The notes: generated from the letters alone by a model not told the origin. 46,239 nt of DNA from Pelagibacterales bacterium SAG-MED38 (GCA_014653585.1 JACWEH010000007.1:1-46239); one strand, 5' to 3'. Counted from the stretch's first letter, positions 37,164 to 45,155 are shown. Translations and numbers: made by a program.

Positions 37164-37997
37164 ATGATTTCCATAGTAATTCCAACTTATAATAATTTAG
37201 ATTATCTAAAACTCTGTTTAAAAAGTTTAATAAAAAATTCTTCTTTTAATCATGAAATAATAATTCATATTAATGACGGTTCAGATGGCACAACAGATTT
37301 TATTAAAGCTAACAATTACAAACATACAAGCTCAGACGATAATATTGGCCTTTGCACATCAATAAACAAAGCTACAAAATTAGTGTCAAAACAATATATT
37401 CTTTATAGTCATGATGATATGTATTTTTGTCCTAATTGGGATAAAGTGTTGTTAGATGAGGTTAAAAACTTAAATCATGATAATTTCTATCTATCAGGCA
37501 CAATGATAGAACCTAATTCTGGTCATATAGTTTCTGATTTTGGAGTTGATTTAGATACTTTTAATGAAGATGAGTTATTATCTAAATATAAAGACATTAA
37601 TTTTTACGATCATCAAGGCACTCATTTCGCTCCACATTTGGTCTCAAAAAAATTGTGGGATAAAGTAGGTGGATTTAGTGAAGAATTTAACCCTGGTATA
37701 GGTTCTGATCCAGACTTTAATATGAAATTATGGAAAGAAGGTGTGAGAATATTTAAGGGTTTAAATGATTTTAAAGTTTATCATTTTGGTTCTTTAACAA
37801 CTAGAAAAAAAATAAATTTTATTCAAAATAAAGGGGATAAAATATTTTTAAAAAAATGGGGTTTTTCTATTAAATTTTTTAAGAAATATTATTTAAAATC
37901 CAAAACAAAATATGAAGGTCCTTTACATGAACCAAATAAAAATTTTAATTATTTCTTAGATTTACTAATTTGTAAAATTAGATTATTAATTACCTAG
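37164..37997 (+). CDS. Family 2 glycosyltransferase
   Basis: A GT-A fold transferase of 277 residues. The frame is open from a GTG at 37131, but the ATG at 37164, one base after the preceding stop, puts the classic start MISIVIPTYNNLDYLKLCLK at the N terminus, so I chose it. The donor site shows NDGSDGTTD (about 37-45) and a DxD-like YSHDDMYF (about 85-92). A later Asp/His region is GSDPDFNMKLWKEG. It most likely adds a sugar to a surface glycan together with its neighbours. Confidence 0.85.
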   Translation: MISIVIPTYNNLDYLKLCLKSLIKNSSFNHEIIIHINDGSDGTTDFIKANNYKHTSSDDNIGLCTSINKATKLVSKQYILYSHDDMYFCPNWDKVLLDEVKNLNHDNFYLSGTMIEPNSGHIVSDFGVDLDTFNEDELLSKYKDINFYDHQGTHFAPHLVSKKLWDKVGGFSEEFNPGIGSDPDFNMKLWKEGVRIFKGLNDFKVYHFGSLTTRKKINFIQNKGDKIFLKKWGFSIKFFKKYYLKSKTKYEGPLHEPNKNFNYFLDLLICKIRLLIT

Positions 37998-38003
37998 ATT
38001 TTT

Positions 38004-38699
38004 ATGTCTAAATTGATTGATAAATTAAGTATTTTAAAAAAAAAAGTTTATTCACAAAAAAAAAGTTACTCATTTGGTGGATGCGATCTACTAATTGATT
38101 ATATTTTTAAATCAAAAAAAAATGGTTTTTACTTAGATGTTGGGTGTCAACACCCGGTTTCCAACAATAATACATATTTACTTTACAGAAGAGGTTGGAG
38201 TGGAATCAACATTGATTTAGACCCAAAAAATATAAGATTATTTGATTTGGAAAGATCAAATGATACGAATATTTGCAAATGTATATCTTCTGATAATTCT
38301 GAAAAAGAATTATATTTTTTTCACCCAGGCTCACCAATTAACTCATTAGAAAGAAAAACCATAAAAAATAAATCAAATTTCATATTGAAAAAGATAAAAA
38401 CAATCACACTTAATTCAATTTTAGAGGAGCATAAAATACGAGATATAGACTATTTTAATCTTGATGTTGAAGGCCATGAACTTGATATATTAAAAAACTT
38501 TGATATTAAAAATTATAAACCAAGAGTTATCTCTGTAGAATTTATTGATTATCAAATGAAAGAATTGGAGTTCATAAATAATAATATTAATCGAGTATTG
38601 CAATCAGACTTATATAGATATTTTATTTCCAATGATTATCATTTTGTTAATTGGTCTCATGCTGATTTAATTTTTGTACATAAAGATTTCAGAAATTAG
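38004..38699 (+). CDS. FkbM-family methyltransferase
   Basis: A SAM-dependent methyltransferase of 231 residues. The SAM-binding motif FYLDVGCQHPVSNNNTYLLY lies at about 46-65, GINIDLDPKNIRLF at about 71-84, and the FkbM signature YFNLDVEGHELDILKNFD at about 150-167. FkbM enzymes O-methylate sugars or other hydroxyls, so it probably decorates the glycan made by the preceding two transferases. Its last four bases overlap the convergent recombinase gene. Confidence 0.85.
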   Translation: MSKLIDKLSILKKKVYSQKKSYSFGGCDLLIDYIFKSKKNGFYLDVGCQHPVSNNNTYLLYRRGWSGINIDLDPKNIRLFDLERSNDTNICKCISSDNSEKELYFFHPGSPINSLERKTIKNKSNFILKKIKTITLNSILEEHKIRDIDYFNLDVEGHELDILKNFDIKNYKPRVISVEFIDYQMKELEFINNNINRVLQSDLYRYFISNDYHFVNWSHADLIFVHKDFRN

Positions 38700-39649
38700 A
38701 TCTTTATTTTATTCAAAGCATTATTTTTGAATATATTTGCTTCTCTTATATATCTTCTGACCATTTGTGTTGATTTATGTCCTGTCATAGCCATTATACT
38801 TCGCTCATCAGCACCTGACTCTGCGGCTACTGTTGCAAAACCAGATCTCAAACTATGACCTGCAAAATTTTTATTATCTATACCTGCTAACTTTAAATAT
38901 TCTTTTATTAACAAAACTACAGATTGGTCTGTTAATCTTTTATTTGTTAATGATAAACCTTTAGAAAATCTCCTAAAAATTGGTCCTGATTTAATATCAG
39001 AAACTTCTAACCATTTTTTTAGATTTGCAACAGGACAATAAATTTCATTAGCGAAGTAGGGCAGTCCCTTAATCATTCCTTCACCAAATTGATCAGTTTT
39101 TGATCTTTTAATAATGATTTTGAGACCTTCAGGAACAAATTCTAAATCCTCGTAATCTATTGAAATAAGTTCCGTTCTTCTAAAACCACCTCCAAAGCCA
39201 ATTAAAATTATTGATTTGTCTCTTAATTTTTTGATTTCCTCAGTTTTAAATTCATTTATTACATTAATAATCAATTTTAAATGATTGATTAATATAGGTT
39301 TTTTACCTTTTTGAATACTTCCTATCACCCTTCTTATACCCATCAAATTCTCAACTATCATTGGATGTTTGGTATCTAGATAATGACCTTTAAGCTTATG
39401 AACCATACTTATTGATACTAATCTTCGTCTTAAAGTACTTATTTTTGAGTTTTTAGAGAGGTGAGTTAGGTATAAAGAAACTACCTTTGGCTCTGTTGGT
39501 AATGGATTAAACCCATGTTTCGCACAAAAAACACCGAAATCTTTGAAGTCAGATTTATAAGCTCTTAAAGTGTTATTTGATTTAGAACTTTTTAGGTTAG
39601 TTAATGTTGCTTCATGAAGCGATTTTAGATCTGTAGTAAGCTCTGTCAT
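38696..39649 (-). CDS. Tyrosine recombinase / integrase
   Basis: A 317-residue site-specific recombinase. The N-terminal SAM-like core-binding domain spans about 10-110 (NNTLRAYKSDFKDFGVFC). The catalytic domain has all expected residues: Arg157 (GFRRTELI), Lys184 (SKTD), His265 and Arg268 (HSLRSG), His291 (GHKS) and Tyr300 (RRYIRE). It is intact, so may be active. It lies at the far end of the tRNA-Glu region and points into it. A perfect 12-base inverted repeat with a 7-base centre lies just upstream of its start. It is not clearly XerC or XerD. Confidence 0.92.
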   Translation of the reverse strand: MTELTTDLKSLHEATLTNLKSSKSNNTLRAYKSDFKDFGVFCAKHGFNPLPTEPKVVSLYLTHLSKNSKISTLRRRLVSISMVHKLKGHYLDTKHPMIVENLMGIRRVIGSIQKGKKPILINHLKLIINVINEFKTEEIKKLRDKSIILIGFGGGFRRTELISIDYEDLEFVPEGLKIIIKRSKTDQFGEGMIKGLPYFANEIYCPVANLKKWLEVSDIKSGPIFRRFSKGLSLTNKRLTDQSVVLLIKEYLKLAGIDNKNFAGHSLRSGFATVAAESGADERSIMAMTGHKSTQMVRRYIREANIFKNNALNKIKI

Positions 39650-39654
39650 ATAAT

Positions 39655-39685
39655 TACTATTGATAACAATTAATTATCAATAGTA
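39655..39685. repeat. 12-7-12 perfect inverted repeat next to the recombinase gene
   Basis: The arms TACTATTGATAA (39655-39666) and TTATCAATAGTA (39674-39685) are exact reverse complements around the centre CAATTAA. Two 11-13-base arms with a 6-8-base centre is the layout of a tyrosine-recombinase core site (dif, loxP, FRT). It begins six bases upstream of the recombinase ATG, so it could be the crossover site, an operator for the recombinase gene, or both. Inner bases ATAA...TTAT also resemble dif, though dif has a 6-base centre. Confidence 0.6.
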
Positions 39686-39730
39686 TTATATTAAGTGATT
39701 TATAATGTCAATAGTTTAAATTATAAATTT

Positions 39731-39907
39731 ATGGGTTCAATTGATGGTGAAATTCCTGCTGTATGGTTTTTGATAAGCTCAATTGGTTTTATTATTTTGA
39801 GTTTCATTCAATTTAGAAATACAGGAAAAAGTATTAATACAATTTTTTTAAGCATAATGGCCATTTTGTTTTTATTTAGCTATTTTATATTGCTTTTTAA
39901 AACCTGA
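39731..39907 (+). CDS. Small membrane protein of unknown function
   Basis: A 58-residue protein from the ATG at 39731 (an upstream in-frame codon at 39695 would add 12 residues, but these look like untranslated AT-rich DNA). It has two membrane segments, about residues 10-26 and 37-55, separated by a short polar loop FRNTGKSIN. I do not recognise the family. It is divergent from the recombinase and may belong to the same mobile region. Confidence 0.55.
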   Translation: MGSIDGEIPAVWFLISSIGFIILSFIQFRNTGKSINTIFLSIMAILFLFSYFILLFKT

Positions 39908-40002
39908 TTTATCCCCACTATTCACAAGGAAATGAGAAATATAATAGAATCACCTAAAAAGTGATACATTTTAAAATCAGTACTTGTTAAGTTAATTACG
40001 AA

Positions 40003-40183
40003 TTAAGAGGCAACTCTTAACTGGCCGATTGGAGAAAATCCGAGAGGTACAATTCCAAGGGGCAGAAAGCTTCACAAAGCATCGCTGAACATGTGGAGCG
40101 GGAGGCACGGCGGTAGCGCATCAACGACGTGCCAAAACAACTGTTCTTTGCACCCTTAAAAGTGCAAGGAAACAGTGGTTTTT
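40003..40183 (+). ncRNA. GC-rich structured RNA candidate with own terminator
   Basis: About 120 of these bases (roughly 40020-40135) are near 50 percent GC in a genome near 30 percent, the usual mark of a structured RNA in AT-rich DNA. Helices seen by eye: TTAAGAG (40003-40009) with CTCTTAA (40014-40020) around a GCAA tetraloop; GCTT/AAGC (40069-40080); CGCT/AGCG (40083-40086/40097-40100); GGCACG/CGTGCC (40104-40109/40128-40133) enclosing GCG/CGC; and a 14-bp terminator. TTGGA (40029-40033) can pair with TCCAA (40054-40058) or its GGA with TCC (40039-40041), two mutually exclusive folds. No known family was recognised (not RNase P, SRP or 6S). It may be a free RNA or a leader of the next gene. 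Confidence 0.55.
40140..40183 (+). terminator. Strong intrinsic terminator
   Basis: Bases 40140-40153 pair with 40162-40176 in a 14-bp helix with a single bulged A (40172) and one G-T pair. The loop is CCTTAAAA, and GG plus five T follow (40179-40183). It is the clearest hairpin-plus-T terminator seen in the window. It ends six bases before the ATG at 40189, so transcripts from upstream would stop before the MGMT-family gene unless it is bypassed. Confidence 0.75.
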
Positions 40184-40188
40184 CACTA

Positions 40189-40464
40189 ATGATACTCAAA
40201 GGAACTAAATTTCAATTAAAAGTTTGGAAATATCTTAGAACCATCCCTAAAGGTAAGGTAAAAACCTACAAACAAGTAGCTATTAGCATAAAAAGCCCAA
40301 GATCAGCTCGTGCTGTCGCTAACGCTTGCGCTAAAAACCCATATGCACCAAAAATACCCTGTCATAGAGTGATTAGATCAGATGGAGGTCTTGGAGGATA
40401 CTCAGGAAGGGGTGGAATCAAGCAAAAGCTTAAATTACTTAGATCTGAAAAAGCAGCTATTTAG
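40189..40464 (+). CDS. MGMT-family DNA-binding domain protein (alkyltransferase)
   Basis: The protein is the C-terminal domain of O6-alkylguanine-DNA alkyltransferases. The acceptor Cys motif PCHRVIRSDGGLGGYSG is present, so it can in principle accept alkyl groups, unlike Trp/Ala-type ATL proteins. The helix-turn-helix ARAVANACAKNP precedes it. The frame is open from a GTG at 40129, but bases 40129-40183 form the terminator hairpin, so I chose the ATG at 40189 (MILKGTKFQLKVWKYLRTIP), which begins at the usual domain start. At 91 residues it lacks the N-terminal domain of Ogt. Confidence 0.85.
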   Translation: MILKGTKFQLKVWKYLRTIPKGKVKTYKQVAISIKSPRSARAVANACAKNPYAPKIPCHRVIRSDGGLGGYSGRGGIKQKLKLLRSEKAAI

Positions 40465-40483
40465 CCTTATTTAAGGATTTTTT
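40465..40483 (+). terminator. Weak possible terminator after the MGMT-family gene
   Basis: CCTTA (40465-40469) and TAAGG (40472-40476) could form a short hairpin followed by A and six T (40478-40483). The stem is short and the loop tight, so this is only a weak candidate. Confidence 0.3.
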
Positions 40484-40923
40484 ATGTTAAAAAAACCAGT
40501 AAAATCAACGTCTTTCTTATCTTTTTAATTAATTTGATTTAAAATACTATAATTCACCCTTTAGTTGTACCATATATGAGCCTACGCTCAAAAGAGACCC
40601 CTATTTGGACGTTTAAATGCTATATTCAATTAGTGCATCGCTCTACTATGTTACTATATCAACGCTTTTAGATTACCCCAAATATTCATGATTTCCCCTC
40701 CATTATGCTCAAAAAGTCGCTATTTTAAATGATAATTTAATATTTTTTAGATTTAGTTAGAAATTTAAGCACTGGAACTAAAGTCAACTATTTTTTAAAT
40801 TTATAATATCCATTTCTATCAAATTTTTTTTAAGTTTAAGATTTATAAAAATATAATAATTACAATAGTTTACGATGTATAACTAATGTAATACTTTATA
40901 TATTAGTAAATAAATAATACCTA
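40465..40923. other. 459-base gene-poor stretch
   Basis: No convincing gene. Bases about 40560-40725 are less AT-rich than the rest. They hold an imperfect direct repeat, GCTCAAAA then CTATTT (40586-40606 and 40707-40725). On the minus strand a GGAGGGG ribosome-binding-like site precedes an ATG at 40689, but the frame stops after 11 residues (MNIWGNLKALI, 40654-40689), which could be the broken start of a lost gene. A 14-residue frame (40484-40528, +) follows an AAGGA. Bases 40730-40923 are AT-rich with nothing recognisable. Confidence 0.5.
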
Positions 40924-41775
40924 TTATTTAATTTTTTTAACTATATCCTCTCTCCTAGAGATATAGATACCGCTTAATACAATAATAAATAATCCTAAAA
41001 AAGTCCAATTATCTGGGAAGTCACTAAAGAAATAATAACCTATGATTATGTTAGTAATGATCTCGAAGTAGCTAAATGGAGCTAATTTAGATGCATCAGC
41101 GTATTTAAGAGATAATATTAAAAATAGATGCCCAATACAGGCAAAAATTCCTATAGCTGCCATTATAGACCACTGATTTAAAGTAGGCGCAACCCATACA
41201 AATGGCATTATTGTGGAAACTATTATGGCCCCTACTATACCGGTCAATAAAAGAGTTAATAAGGGGTTGTCTGAAGCACTTAATTTACGAGTAATAATCA
41301 AATAAAACCCATACATTATTCCGGTTCCGAGGGCAGCTATACTTGCTAAGTTTATTTCTACAAACCCAGGTCTTATAACCACTAATGAACCTATAAATCC
41401 AATAATTACAGCAGACCATCTTCTAAAACCAACTTTTTCTTTTAAAAAAATTGGAGAGAAAGCTGTAACAATTAAAGGTGCAACAAAAGCTAATGTTAAT
41501 GCTTTTGCTAAAGAAATTACTGAGATTGCATAAAAAAAACAGATATTAGCTGTTAAAAGAATTAGACCTCTTATAAATTGTAATTTTGGTTTATCTGTCC
41601 AAACGAGATTTTCTCTAAAAAGGAAAAACATAATTGGAAAAATAAATGCAACTGTAAAAAAATACCTTGCCCATGTAATTTGTAAAACAGGAAGATCTGC
41701 GCTTAAATACTTGGCAAATCCGTCCATAATTGGAAGCATTATCCATGCTAAAAGGTTGAAAGTTATAGCTTTCAT
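40924..41775 (-). CDS. EamA/DMT-family transporter
   Basis: A 283-residue inner-membrane protein with about ten segments in two EamA repeats. The first repeat includes LPVLQITWARYFFTVAFIFP (about 29-48) and LAKALTLAFVAPLIVTAFSPIFLKEKVGFRRW in shortened view around 88-119, the second LAPFSYFEIITNIIIGYYFF (about 231-250). Such proteins export small metabolites, often amino acids. It is 18 bases after the AEC gene at the end of the hom operon, which hints at amino-acid export, but the substrate is unknown. Confidence 0.88.
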   Translation of the reverse strand: MKAITFNLLAWIMLPIMDGFAKYLSADLPVLQITWARYFFTVAFIFPIMFFLFRENLVWTDKPKLQFIRGLILLTANICFFYAISVISLAKALTLAFVAPLIVTAFSPIFLKEKVGFRRWSAVIIGFIGSLVVIRPGFVEINLASIAALGTGIMYGFYLIITRKLSASDNPLLTLLLTGIVGAIIVSTIMPFVWVAPTLNQWSIMAAIGIFACIGHLFLILSLKYADASKLAPFSYFEIITNIIIGYYFFSDFPDNWTFLGLFIIVLSGIYISRREDIVKKIK

Positions 41776-41793
41776 GAACTTTAAGGATATAGA

Positions 41794-42690
41794 TTAATTA
41801 AAGTATTTTAAAGCAAAGAATACAACAATTGGAATAGTTATAAAGGACATTAAAGTTGAAACAACTATTGTACTAGCAACGCTATCAACAATTTTTTTTG
41901 GTGAATACATGGTGCCAACTAAATAGTTCAATATAGCACTGGGCATTGCACTCTGTATAAGTAAAACACCCGCGGCTAGGCCAGATAAATTAAAATTATA
42001 GATTAAAGCAAATGCAATTAAGGGTCCTATTATTACCCTACATAAGGATAAAATAATTGAGTTTTTCAATGAAAATTTAAATTTAGTAAGAGCAATACCT
42101 AATGACATTAAAACTAAAAAAATTGTTGCGTATGTTAAAAGAAATGTTGTGTTCTCAAGAAATAAAGGTGTGTCAATTTCAAAATATAAAAAGAAGACAG
42201 ATATAATAATAGCGTACACAGGTGGACTTTTAATCAAAATATCAAGAGAAAAACTTTTTTTTGCTAAAAAGACACCTAGCGTAAAATGAAACAAAATTAT
42301 GACAGAAGCTATAGCAGAAGCAACTCCAAGACCCTGGGTACCATATGCAAAAAGACAAATTGGAACACCCATATTACCTGTATTTGGTAAAATTAATGGA
42401 GGAAGTTCCATACTTAAATCCTTTTTGAGAAAAAAAAGAAGAAAAAGACCAACAATTGCAAAGCCAACAATCATTATTATAGCATAAATAAAATAATGAA
42501 TAAAAATACTTAAAGTAATTCCAGTAGTTGTTACTGTATAAAAAATCATTGCTGGTGTACCAATGTTACCAGCAAAATTTGTTATAAAATTAGTATCAAA
42601 TTTAGGATTTTTCTTACCAAGATAATAACCAACGCCAATAACAAAGAAAACAGGAAAAATAACTTCAAAAATTTTAATATAAATTTCCAT
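41794..42690 (-). CDS. AEC-family (auxin efflux carrier-like) transporter
   Basis: A 298-residue membrane protein with about ten segments. The family pattern of two five-helix halves is visible: VFFVIGVGYYLGKKNPKFD (about 15-33), LILPNTGNMGVPICLFAYG (about 99-117, with the NxGNxGxP motif) and LIQSAMPSAILNYLVGTMYS (about 245-264). AEC proteins export organic anions such as malate or amino acids. Its ATG shares one base with the hom stop (TAATG). Confidence 0.87.
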   Translation of the reverse strand: MEIYIKIFEVIFPVFFVIGVGYYLGKKNPKFDTNFITNFAGNIGTPAMIFYTVTTTGITLSIFIHYFIYAIIMIVGFAIVGLFLLFFLKKDLSMELPPLILPNTGNMGVPICLFAYGTQGLGVASAIASVIILFHFTLGVFLAKKSFSLDILIKSPPVYAIIISVFFLYFEIDTPLFLENTTFLLTYATIFLVLMSLGIALTKFKFSLKNSIILSLCRVIIGPLIAFALIYNFNLSGLAAGVLLIQSAMPSAILNYLVGTMYSPKKIVDSVASTIVVSTLMSFITIPIVVFFALKYFN

Positions 42691-43982
42691 TAATTATATA
42701 GTCTAATTAATGTTGGAAATTTTAAAATATTTCTATTCTTTTTGAATATAGATAAACAATTTTTTGCATTTTTTTCTGATGTTTTATGGGTAATTATAAC
42801 AATAGTAGCTGAATTTCTTTTTTTATCAGGTGTTTGTATTATTCTTTTTACAGACATTTTATATTTAGCCAGTCGATTAGTTATAGAAGATAGAACACCT
42901 TGCTTATCTTTAACTTCAAATCTTAAATATAATGAGTTTGAATAGCCATCGTTATTAAAGGCCTTTACAGCTTTTCTTTTGTTTGAGGAAATTCCAAAAG
43001 GATATTTAATATTTCCTCTAAGAATAGACAATAAATCAGATAATAAAGAAGATGAAGTTGGCCCTGGGCCTGCGCCCTCCCCTTGAAGTATGCTTTCCCC
43101 TACGGGCTTCCCCTCCGTAATAACAGCGTTCATGACACCATTTACATTACCTATGTATGTGTCTTTACCAACTAAACACGGATGAACAGTTTCAAATAAA
43201 CGATTATTTACCATTTCACATATGCCAAGTAATTTTATTCTAAGATTTAATTGATTTGCAATTTTGATATCTTTTAGATCAATATTTTCTATACCTTCCA
43301 TTATACATTTATGATGTGAAATTTGATTATTGAATGCAAGAGCTGATAAAATCCTAACTTTTGCAAAAGCATCAAACCCATTTAAATCTAATTTAGGATT
43401 ACCTGGTTCTGCGTAACCAAGTTTCTGGGCTTTTTTTAAAACTTTATCAAAAGTTTCATTTGAATTTTCCATTTCAGTTAAGATGTAATTAGTTGTTCCG
43501 TTTAAAATTCCATAGACTTTTTTTATCTTATTTGTGGCCAAACCCTCTTTAATTGTTCTAAGTATTGGAATCCCTCCAGCAACAGAAGCTTCAAATTCTA
43601 AATTTACATTATTCTTCTCAGCTAATTTAGATAATTCATTTCCATGTTTTGAAATTAAAGCTTTATTTGGTGTTATAACATCAATCTTATTCTTTAAAGC
43701 CATCACAACGATTTTTTTTGAAATTCCATCCGATTGACCAATAGATTCAAATAAAATATCTATCTTTTTTTCTTTTAAAATTTTAAGGGGATTTGTATAA
43801 AAGATTTTTTTATTAATACTATATTTCCTCTTTTTATTTCTATTTTTGGCAGATATAGCGACAATATTTATTTTTTTTCCTGTTTTAACTTCTATTTCTT
43901 TTTTTTTTAGTCTTAATTCATTGTAAAGATAAATACCTACTTGCCCCAAACCAACAATTGCGATGTTAACTATTTTATTCAT
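42690..43982 (-). CDS. hom: Homoserine dehydrogenase
   Basis: Hom reduces aspartate semialdehyde to homoserine for Thr and Met synthesis. The 430-residue protein has an NAD(P)-binding start IAIVGLGQVGIYLYNEL (about 7-23), VVMALKNKIDVITPNKALIS (about 87-106), the substrate motif GILNGTTNYILTEM (about 163-176), GYAEPGNPKLDLNGFDAFAK, and GEGAGPGPTSSSLLSDL (about 309-325). Residues about 350-430 form an ACT domain (RFEVKDKQGVLSSITNRLA), which suggests amino-acid feedback. It overlaps the small lipoprotein gene by eight bases. Confidence 0.95.
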   Translation of the reverse strand: MNKIVNIAIVGLGQVGIYLYNELRLKKKEIEVKTGKKINIVAISAKNRNKKRKYSINKKIFYTNPLKILKEKKIDILFESIGQSDGISKKIVVMALKNKIDVITPNKALISKHGNELSKLAEKNNVNLEFEASVAGGIPILRTIKEGLATNKIKKVYGILNGTTNYILTEMENSNETFDKVLKKAQKLGYAEPGNPKLDLNGFDAFAKVRILSALAFNNQISHHKCIMEGIENIDLKDIKIANQLNLRIKLLGICEMVNNRLFETVHPCLVGKDTYIGNVNGVMNAVITEGKPVGESILQGEGAGPGPTSSSLLSDLLSILRGNIKYPFGISSNKRKAVKAFNNDGYSNSLYLRFEVKDKQGVLSSITNRLAKYKMSVKRIIQTPDKKRNSATIVIITHKTSEKNAKNCLSIFKKNRNILKFPTLIRLYN

Positions 43983-44136
43983 CTATATTAGGATAATCAC
44001 TGTTTTCTACATAAACTTTTAAATTTGATTTAAATTCTTTAAAAGTTAGATCTTTTGAAAAGTTTATCTTTTTCTCTTTTTGTACAGGGGTGCAAGAAAT
44101 AACTACAAACAAAATTAATAATGGTAATTTTTTCAT
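43975..44136 (-). CDS. Small lipoprotein of unknown function (53 residues)
   Basis: A short frame between argC and hom. It begins MKKLPLLILFVVISCTPVQK, with a basic n-region, a hydrophobic core and a lipobox VISC (Cys15), followed by a charged 38-residue tail ending SDYPNIDE. The start overlaps the argC stop as ATGA, and the stop overlaps the hom start by eight bases, the coupling expected of a true operon gene. I do not recognise the family. Its place between two amino-acid enzymes gives no obvious role. Confidence 0.75.
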   Translation of the reverse strand: MKKLPLLILFVVISCTPVQKEKKINFSKDLTFKEFKSNLKVYVENSDYPNIDE

Positions 44137-45155
44137 AATAATCCCTCACTGATTTTATAACCAAATTTCAAATTCATATTTTGAACTGCTTGACCTGCCC
44201 CTCCCTTGATAAGATTGTCAATGACTGATAAAATTATTATCTTATCTTTAAATTTAGTTTTGCAGACAGAAATAAAGCAATAATTAGTATTTATAACGTC
44301 ATTTGTGCTCAAAAAAGAGTTAACATTCTTTATCTTTACAAATTTATTCTTTTTATAAAATATTTTCAAAATATTTTGTACTTTATTTAATGTAGTACCT
44401 GGTTTTAAGTCCAAATAAATTGTACTTAATATACCTCTAAACATTGGAGTAATATGGGGTGTAAAAGTAAAATTAATTTTTGAAGAAGTGTTATTTTTTA
44501 ATTCTTGATCAATTTCCGAATTATGTCTATGAAAACCCACACCATATGCGCTAAGAGATTCGTGTAAATTTTTGTTTTTGAATTTTTTGTGTATTCCTCT
44601 ACCCGCTCCAGAATATCCAGATTTGGAGTCTATAATGATATTCTTTAAGTTAATCGATCTTTTTTTAATTAATGGAATAAGTGGTAAGAGTATTGATGTA
44701 GGATAACAACCTGGACATCCAATAATGCTAAATTTTTTAACTAATTTTTCTGTTATCTCGGGTAATGCGTAAATGCTATTTTTTATATTACTTAACGCTT
44801 TATGTTTTTGTTTATACCATTTGAGATAATCAGAGCTTTTTTTTAGTCTAAAATCCGCAGCTAAATCAATCAAAGTATTTTTTTTTAGTAAATCTTTTGA
44901 AATTAATTGAGCTTCACCATTTGGCAAAGCAGTAAATATAATATCAACATAACTTAAATATTTTTTATTATACTTAGTAATTCTTGGTAACTTTTTAGAC
45001 TTTAACGAAGTATCATAAGATGAGATTTTTTTTCCAACAGATAAATTACCACATAGATATTTTATATTAACATTCTTGTGTTTAATTAATAATTTAATCA
45101 ATTGAACACCAATATATCCGGTTGATCCTGCAATTAGTACATTAAGCTTAGGCAT
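44133..45155 (-). CDS. argC: N-acetyl-gamma-glutamyl-phosphate reductase
   Basis: ArgC makes N-acetylglutamate semialdehyde in arginine synthesis. The 340-residue protein has the nucleotide-binding start VLIAGSTGYIGVQLIKLL (about 6-23), FTALPNGEAQ (about 69-79), LIDLAADFRLK (about 95-105), the catalytic Cys in IIGCPGCYPTSILLPL (about 143-158), SKSGYSGAGRG and the His motif VGFHRHNSEIDQEL. Length and motifs fit the common ArgC type. It lies 33 bases after rpsI and overlaps the lipoprotein gene by four. Confidence 0.95.
   Translation of the reverse strand: MPKLNVLIAGSTGYIGVQLIKLLIKHKNVNIKYLCGNLSVGKKISSYDTSLKSKKLPRITKYNKKYLSYVDIIFTALPNGEAQLISKDLLKKNTLIDLAADFRLKKSSDYLKWYKQKHKALSNIKNSIYALPEITEKLVKKFSIIGCPGCYPTSILLPLIPLIKKRSINLKNIIIDSKSGYSGAGRGIHKKFKNKNLHESLSAYGVGFHRHNSEIDQELKNNTSSKINFTFTPHITPMFRGILSTIYLDLKPGTTLNKVQNILKIFYKKNKFVKIKNVNSFLSTNDVINTNYCFISVCKTKFKDKIIILSVIDNLIKGGAGQAVQNMNLKFGYKISEGLL

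Noticed and set aside
39732..39747. GGGTTCAATT resembling a tRNA T-loop, as a right-hand att copy of tRNA-Glu
   Set aside because: Only about ten bases match and nothing of the CCA end follows; chance match at the start of the small membrane gene.
40003..40183. Identity as RNase P RNA, SRP RNA, 6S RNA or tmRNA
   Set aside because: None of the conserved core motifs I know for these RNAs (for example GAGGAAAGTCC or GGAAGGAAGCAGCC) occurs, and there is no tRNA-like T-arm.
40017..40199. A 60-residue minus-strand frame, and plus-strand extension of the MGMT-family protein from the GTG at 40129
   Set aside because: Both run through the helices and the terminator of the structured block; neither shows a recognisable protein.
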